From DASYYE01 sp035946955 (GTDB lineage Bacteria; Actinomycetota; Actinomycetes; Streptosporangiales; Streptosporangiaceae): 9,029 nt of DNA. The notes below the pieces were generated by a model. It saw only the letters and a program-made list of their open reading frames with translations. It did not search any database and had not been told where the DNA came from. This document shows, piece by piece, positions 7,100-9,029 of this stretch. Every line of letters begins with the position of its first letter. The first letter of the stretch is position 1. The stretch lies in contig DASYYE010000341.1 of the NCBI GenBank assembly GCA_035946955.1, positions 1-9,029 of the forward strand. Reading direction: 5' to 3'. The position numbers were made by a program, and so were the translations under genes.

Positions 7100-7140
7100 C
7101 GGATGGTTTCTCCCCACCAGGTGGGTTCCTTGAACCCTCC
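7096..7140 (-). promoter_or_regulatory. Structured leader around the start of the possible small gene
   Basis: Three overlapping inverted repeats surround the ribosome-binding region of the 58-residue ORF: CCATC-G-GATGG (7096-7106) over the ATG, CCCACC-A-GGTGGG (7113-7125) over the GGGGAG, and GGGTTC-CTT-GAACCC (7123-7137) just upstream. The last two share the bases 7123-7125 and so cannot form together. This could allow switching between exposed and hidden ribosome-binding states. No known riboswitch family is recognised. Confidence 0.3.
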
Positions 7141-7258
7141 AACTTGTTCCCGCCCCGGACGCTCCTGCCGCATGCCCACAGGCGGAGGGCGAGTGACTGG
7201 AGGGATCACCAGTGGAAACTGTGGCCAAACCGGGACAAAATGACCGTATCTGGAATGT

Positions 7259-7264
7259 ATTATA
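7259..7264 (-). promoter_or_regulatory. Perfect minus-strand TATAAT, candidate -10 for the small gene
   Basis: The minus strand reads TGCC-TATAAT in an AT-richer patch (about 7230-7335) of otherwise GC-rich DNA. No good -35 lies 16-19 bp upstream; the best hexamers match only 2-3 positions. Transcription would give a leader of roughly 150 nt before the ATG at 7099. The patch may also hold the promoter of the rightward regulator gene, which I could not place. Confidence 0.3.
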
Positions 7265-7363
7265 GGCACGCCATGTCGTCATTTGTGGTTTGACAACTAA
7301 CACCAACTGAGCGGCTCCCCTCATATTGGAAGTCCGCAGCCGAGCTCTGATGGTGGTGAGCCC

Positions 7364-8245
7364 ATGTTGAACCCTGCCCAGGTCCGGGAGGGCGGTGCGC
7401 GCAGGCATCCCGGGGTCCAGGAGTCGGCCACGCGCCGCATTCCGCCGCCACCACCGGCGCAGCCACCGTCGGGCCGGCCACCACAGCGGCAGACAGCACC
7501 GGGCCAGCCAGCACCGGGCGAGTCACCGGCAGGCCGGCCCGCACGGGGCCAGCTACGCGGGTCACTGAGCCCCCCAGCGGCGTCAGTGGTTCAGCCGGTC
7601 ACCGTCGAAATAGCCAAAGGCGAGATGCTGACCCGCGTCGGCCTGCGCAGCCTGCTGGAAGCCTGCCCGGACGTCACCGTTGTCGGGGAGGCAACGGACG
7701 CCTCCAGTGCAATCGAGGTCGGGCTGCGGATCCGCCCGCGGGTGCTCATCATCGACGTGCAGGCCGACCCCGCCGACGCGATCGCCATCATCGCCGCGTT
7801 CCACACCAGGCTCCCGGAGACCCAGGTCATAGTGCTGGGCACCAACCTGACCGACGAACTGATCTTCGGGAGTGTGAGCGCGGGAGCCGTCGGCATCCTG
7901 TTGCGTGACTGCGACCCGCAAGACCTGGTGGACGCCGTGCGGGCGGTCAGTGCGGGCCATGCCGCGATCGCGCCCTACCCGGCGAGGCGGCTGGTGGACT
8001 GGCTGGTAGGGATCGACGTGGACCGTGCCCGCCAGGCCGAGGCGCTGCTGGCCCGCCTGTGCGACCGTGAGCGGGAAGTGCTCGAGCGGATGGCCCAGGG
8101 CCTGTCCAACGTGGAGATCGCCCGTGCGCTCTACATGAGCGAGGGTGCGGTCAAGGCCCACATCAGCCACATCCTGTCGAAGCTGGGCTGCACGAACCGG
8201 GTCCAGGCGGTCACGTTGCTGCGCGATTCCCGGCTGCCGCACTAG
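7364..8245 (+). CDS. NarL/FixJ-type (LuxR HTH) regulator with a degenerate receiver domain
   Basis: Cytoplasmic DNA-binding regulator of 293 residues. Residues 1-77 are a disordered Pro/Gly/Arg/Gln-rich extension, 78-193 a receiver fold, and 232-290 a LuxR HTH (GLSNVEIARALYMSEGAVKAH). The receiver keeps the phosphoacceptor-position Asp131 (VLIIDVQ) and Thr160, but the acidic pair after beta-1 is replaced by Lys85-Gly86, the Met-Pro after the Asp is lost, and the conserved Lys is Arg181 (GILLRD). Standard Mg-dependent phosphorylation is therefore unlikely, and no histidine kinase adjoins it. ATG 7364 has GGTGG 7 nt upstream. GTG at codon 75 (7586) would give 219 residues, the usual NarL length, and third positions in the first 75 codons are less G/C-rich, so the shorter start remains possible. 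Actinobacterial atypical response regulators are known to act as ligand-responsive regulators; that role here is inference. Confidence 0.88.
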   Translation: MLNPAQVREGGARRHPGVQESATRRIPPPPPAQPPSGRPPQRQTAPGQPAPGESPAGRPARGQLRGSLSPPAASVVQPVTVEIAKGEMLTRVGLRSLLEACPDVTVVGEATDASSAIEVGLRIRPRVLIIDVQADPADAIAIIAAFHTRLPETQVIVLGTNLTDELIFGSVSAGAVGILLRDCDPQDLVDAVRAVSAGHAAIAPYPARRLVDWLVGIDVDRARQAEALLARLCDREREVLERMAQGLSNVEIARALYMSEGAVKAHISHILSKLGCTNRVQAVTLLRDSRLPH

Positions 8246-8424
8246 AGGGCCGGGGCCAATGGCCAGCCGCTTTTGGCTGTTACGCCCGCGACCCGGACAG
8301 CGGCGGCTTCTACACGGTTGGGCTGCTGGTGCTCACCCTGTCGGGCACCCAGATCTCCGCCATGACCCGTTTCGACCCGGCCACCTTGCCCAGGTTCGGG
8401 CTCCCCGTGAGCCTCGCGGACTGA
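8246..8424 (+). pseudogene. Remnant of an ECF sigma factor C-terminal (SnoaL-like) end, frameshifted
   Basis: The three codon frames after the regulator's stop contain a recognisable fragment. ANGQP is encoded at 8255-8269. Then, one frame over, AFGCYARDPDSGGFYTVGLL (from 8269), VLTLSGTQISAMTRFDPATL and PRFGLPVSLAD run to a TGA at 8422-8424. ANGQPAFG-Y-x-RDP, LTL-x-G-x-I and FGLP are typical of the C-terminal SnoaL-like extension of SigG-like ECF sigma factors (TIGR02960-type). A single missing base around 8269-8270 separates the two frames, and the sigma2/sigma4 DNA- and promoter-binding regions are absent. It therefore cannot make a working sigma factor. The upstream breakpoint lies within about 10 bp of the preceding stop codon, so a deletion or insertion joined the two genes. 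Confidence 0.65.
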
Positions 8425-8523
8425 AGGCGCAGCCGCACCGGCCCGTCAGGATGCACAGGGTTATGACCTGCGGGTATGGCCGGACAGGCGAACGGCCGGG
8501 CAGGAAAGGCGCATGATGGAGTA

Positions 8524-8748
8524 ATGAAGGCATCCCGCGCCGCAGCCCCGCGCTTCCTGCCCGGCAGCCCGTTCAAGCCCCCCGCTCCGGCGCCCCCGGC
8601 CGAACCGTTCGCCGTCCACGACCAAGTGACGCACGACAAATTCGGGCTGGGCGTCATCCTCGCGGTGGAGGACCACGCCGTGCTGGTCGACTTCCGCCCG
8701 GAGCGACGGCGGATCCCGCTCCCGTGTGCCAAGCTCACCAAGCTGTGA
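8524..8748 (+). CDS. Small protein with PcrA/UvrD C-terminal Tudor-like motif
   Basis: A 74-residue protein of unknown function. Residues 1-27 are Ala/Pro-rich and probably disordered. Residues 29-74 carry FAVHDQVTHDKFGLG (29-43), a hydrophobic VILAVEDHAVLVDF strand pair (44-57) and a basic RRRIP-KLTKL end. The V-x-H-x-x-F-G-x-G pattern is the one found in the Tudor-like C-terminal domain of PcrA/UvrD helicases, where it contacts RNA polymerase. Small stand-alone actinobacterial proteins with this motif are often labelled helicase-related without helicase motifs, and none are present here. The start at 8524 is preferred because codons from the earlier in-frame ATG (8476) lack G/C third-position bias. 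Its GGAG (8518-8521) is only 2 nt away, so the start is uncertain. It converges with the cold-shock gene. Confidence 0.75.
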   Translation: MKASRAAAPRFLPGSPFKPPAPAPPAEPFAVHDQVTHDKFGLGVILAVEDHAVLVDFRPERRRIPLPCAKLTKL

Positions 8749-8778
8749 CGTCCCCCAGCCGGGCGTACTTACGGAAAG

Positions 8779-8807
8779 GGGCAGGCCCACGGACCGTGGG
8801 CCTGCCC
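8779..8807. terminator. Bidirectional terminator hairpin between converging genes
   Basis: GGGCAGGCCCACGG (8779-8792), a central A, and CCGTGGGCCTGCCC (8794-8807) form perfect 14-bp inverted arms. In RNA this gives about 12 base pairs closing a GGACC-type loop. It lies 30 nt past the stop of the plus-strand gene and 48 nt past the stop of the minus-strand cold-shock gene. Short A and T runs (8775-8777, 8808-8809) flank it. It is the strongest intergenic hairpin in the window. Confidence 0.8.
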
Positions 8808-8855
8808 TTCCTGGTGGCTGTCCGCCAATGCGGGCAGCCAGCGTGACCGAACCTG

Positions 8856-9029
8856 CTAGAGCGGCTGGACCTGCTCGGCCTGCGGGCCCTTGGGCCCCCG
8901 GCCGACCGTGTACTCAACCCGCTGGTTCTCCTGGAGGCTGCGGTAGCCGTCAGCCTGGATAACCGAGTGATGAACGAAGACATCGTCGGTGCCGTCGTCG
9001 GGAGCGATGAACCCGTATCCCTTGTCGGC
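8856..9029 (-). CDS. Cold-shock protein, CspA family, N-terminus beyond the window
   Basis: A small single-stranded nucleic-acid-binding protein, probably an RNA chaperone. The visible 57 residues read in frame from the window edge to TAG at 8856-8858. RNP1 appears as KGYGFI (visible residues 3-8) and RNP2 as VFVHH (17-21), followed by the typical SLQENQRVEYTVGRGPKGPQ stretch (31-50) and an AEQVQPL end. Actinobacterial CspA proteins are about 67 residues, so roughly the first ten (the usual G-T-V-K-W-F-N segment) lie outside the window. Start, ribosome-binding site and any cold-responsive leader cannot be seen. The family assignment is firm; which paralogue it is cannot be decided. Confidence 0.93.
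   Translation of the reverse strand, partial: ADKGYGFIAPDDGTDDVFVHHSVIQADGYRSLQENQRVEYTVGRGPKGPQAEQVQPL

Noticed and set aside
7290..7295. Perfect TTGACA on the plus strand upstream of the NarL-type regulator
   Set aside because: No acceptable -10 lies 16-19 bp downstream; the nearest AT-rich hexamer (CATATT, 7322) is 26 bp away.
7583..8242. Long open frame on the minus strand opposite the NarL-type regulator
   Set aside because: It is an antisense shadow of strongly biased codons; the plus strand encodes clear receiver and HTH domains.
1..9029. CRISPR array, insertion sequence ends, tRNA or rRNA
   Set aside because: No regularly spaced direct repeats, transposase motifs, terminal inverted repeats with target duplications, or tRNA/rRNA signature sequences were seen.

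Overview
The window is high-GC DNA with strong G/C preference at third codon positions. It carries gene families typical of Actinomycetota: a very large LuxR (LAL-type) regulator, a NarL-type regulator, a long secreted Ig-repeat protein and an actinobacterial CspA-type protein. It looks like chromosome of a filamentous or related high-GC actinomycete. A single TTA leucine codon, at the start of the LAL gene, fits that picture. The genus cannot be told from the sequence alone.

Layout, left to right. (1) 96-3521, minus: a secreted multidomain protein with a signal peptide, a predicted beta-propeller-like region, one IPT/TIG domain, three tandem Ig-like repeats and a distinct C-terminal module. 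A hairpin lies downstream at 21-50. (2) 3522-3755: an intergenic stretch with an 8-bp inverted repeat that could be an operator. (3) 3756-6662, minus: a 968-residue LAL-type ATPase/LuxR regulator with a candidate promoter at 6701-6729 flanked by a 9-bp perfect inverted repeat. (4) 6663-7363: a 700-bp divergent region. It holds a large hairpin (6767-6818), a possible 58-residue Arg-rich small gene on the minus strand (6923-7099) with a structured leader, and an AT-rich patch containing a minus-strand TATAAT. (5) 7364-8245, plus: a NarL-type regulator with a degenerate receiver domain and a Pro-rich N-terminal extension. (6) 8246-8424, plus: a frameshifted remnant of the C-terminal end of an ECF sigma factor, abutting the regulator's stop codon. 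(7) 8524-8748, plus: a small protein with the Tudor-like motif seen at the C-terminus of PcrA/UvrD helicases. (8) 8779-8807: a strong hairpin shared by converging genes. (9) 8856-9029, minus: a cold-shock protein cut off by the window edge.

The most interesting regulatory feature is the pair of LuxR-HTH regulators, neither with a partner kinase or obvious target operon, that diverge from one structured intergenic region. The LAL gene may be controlled at two levels: by an operator over its promoter and by a rare TTA codon near its start. The atypical receiver probably does not respond to phosphorylation in the usual way. I found no rRNA, tRNA, CRISPR array, insertion sequence or complete mobile element. 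No coherent new multi-gene system is evident; the novelty candidates are individual regulatory and remnant features.
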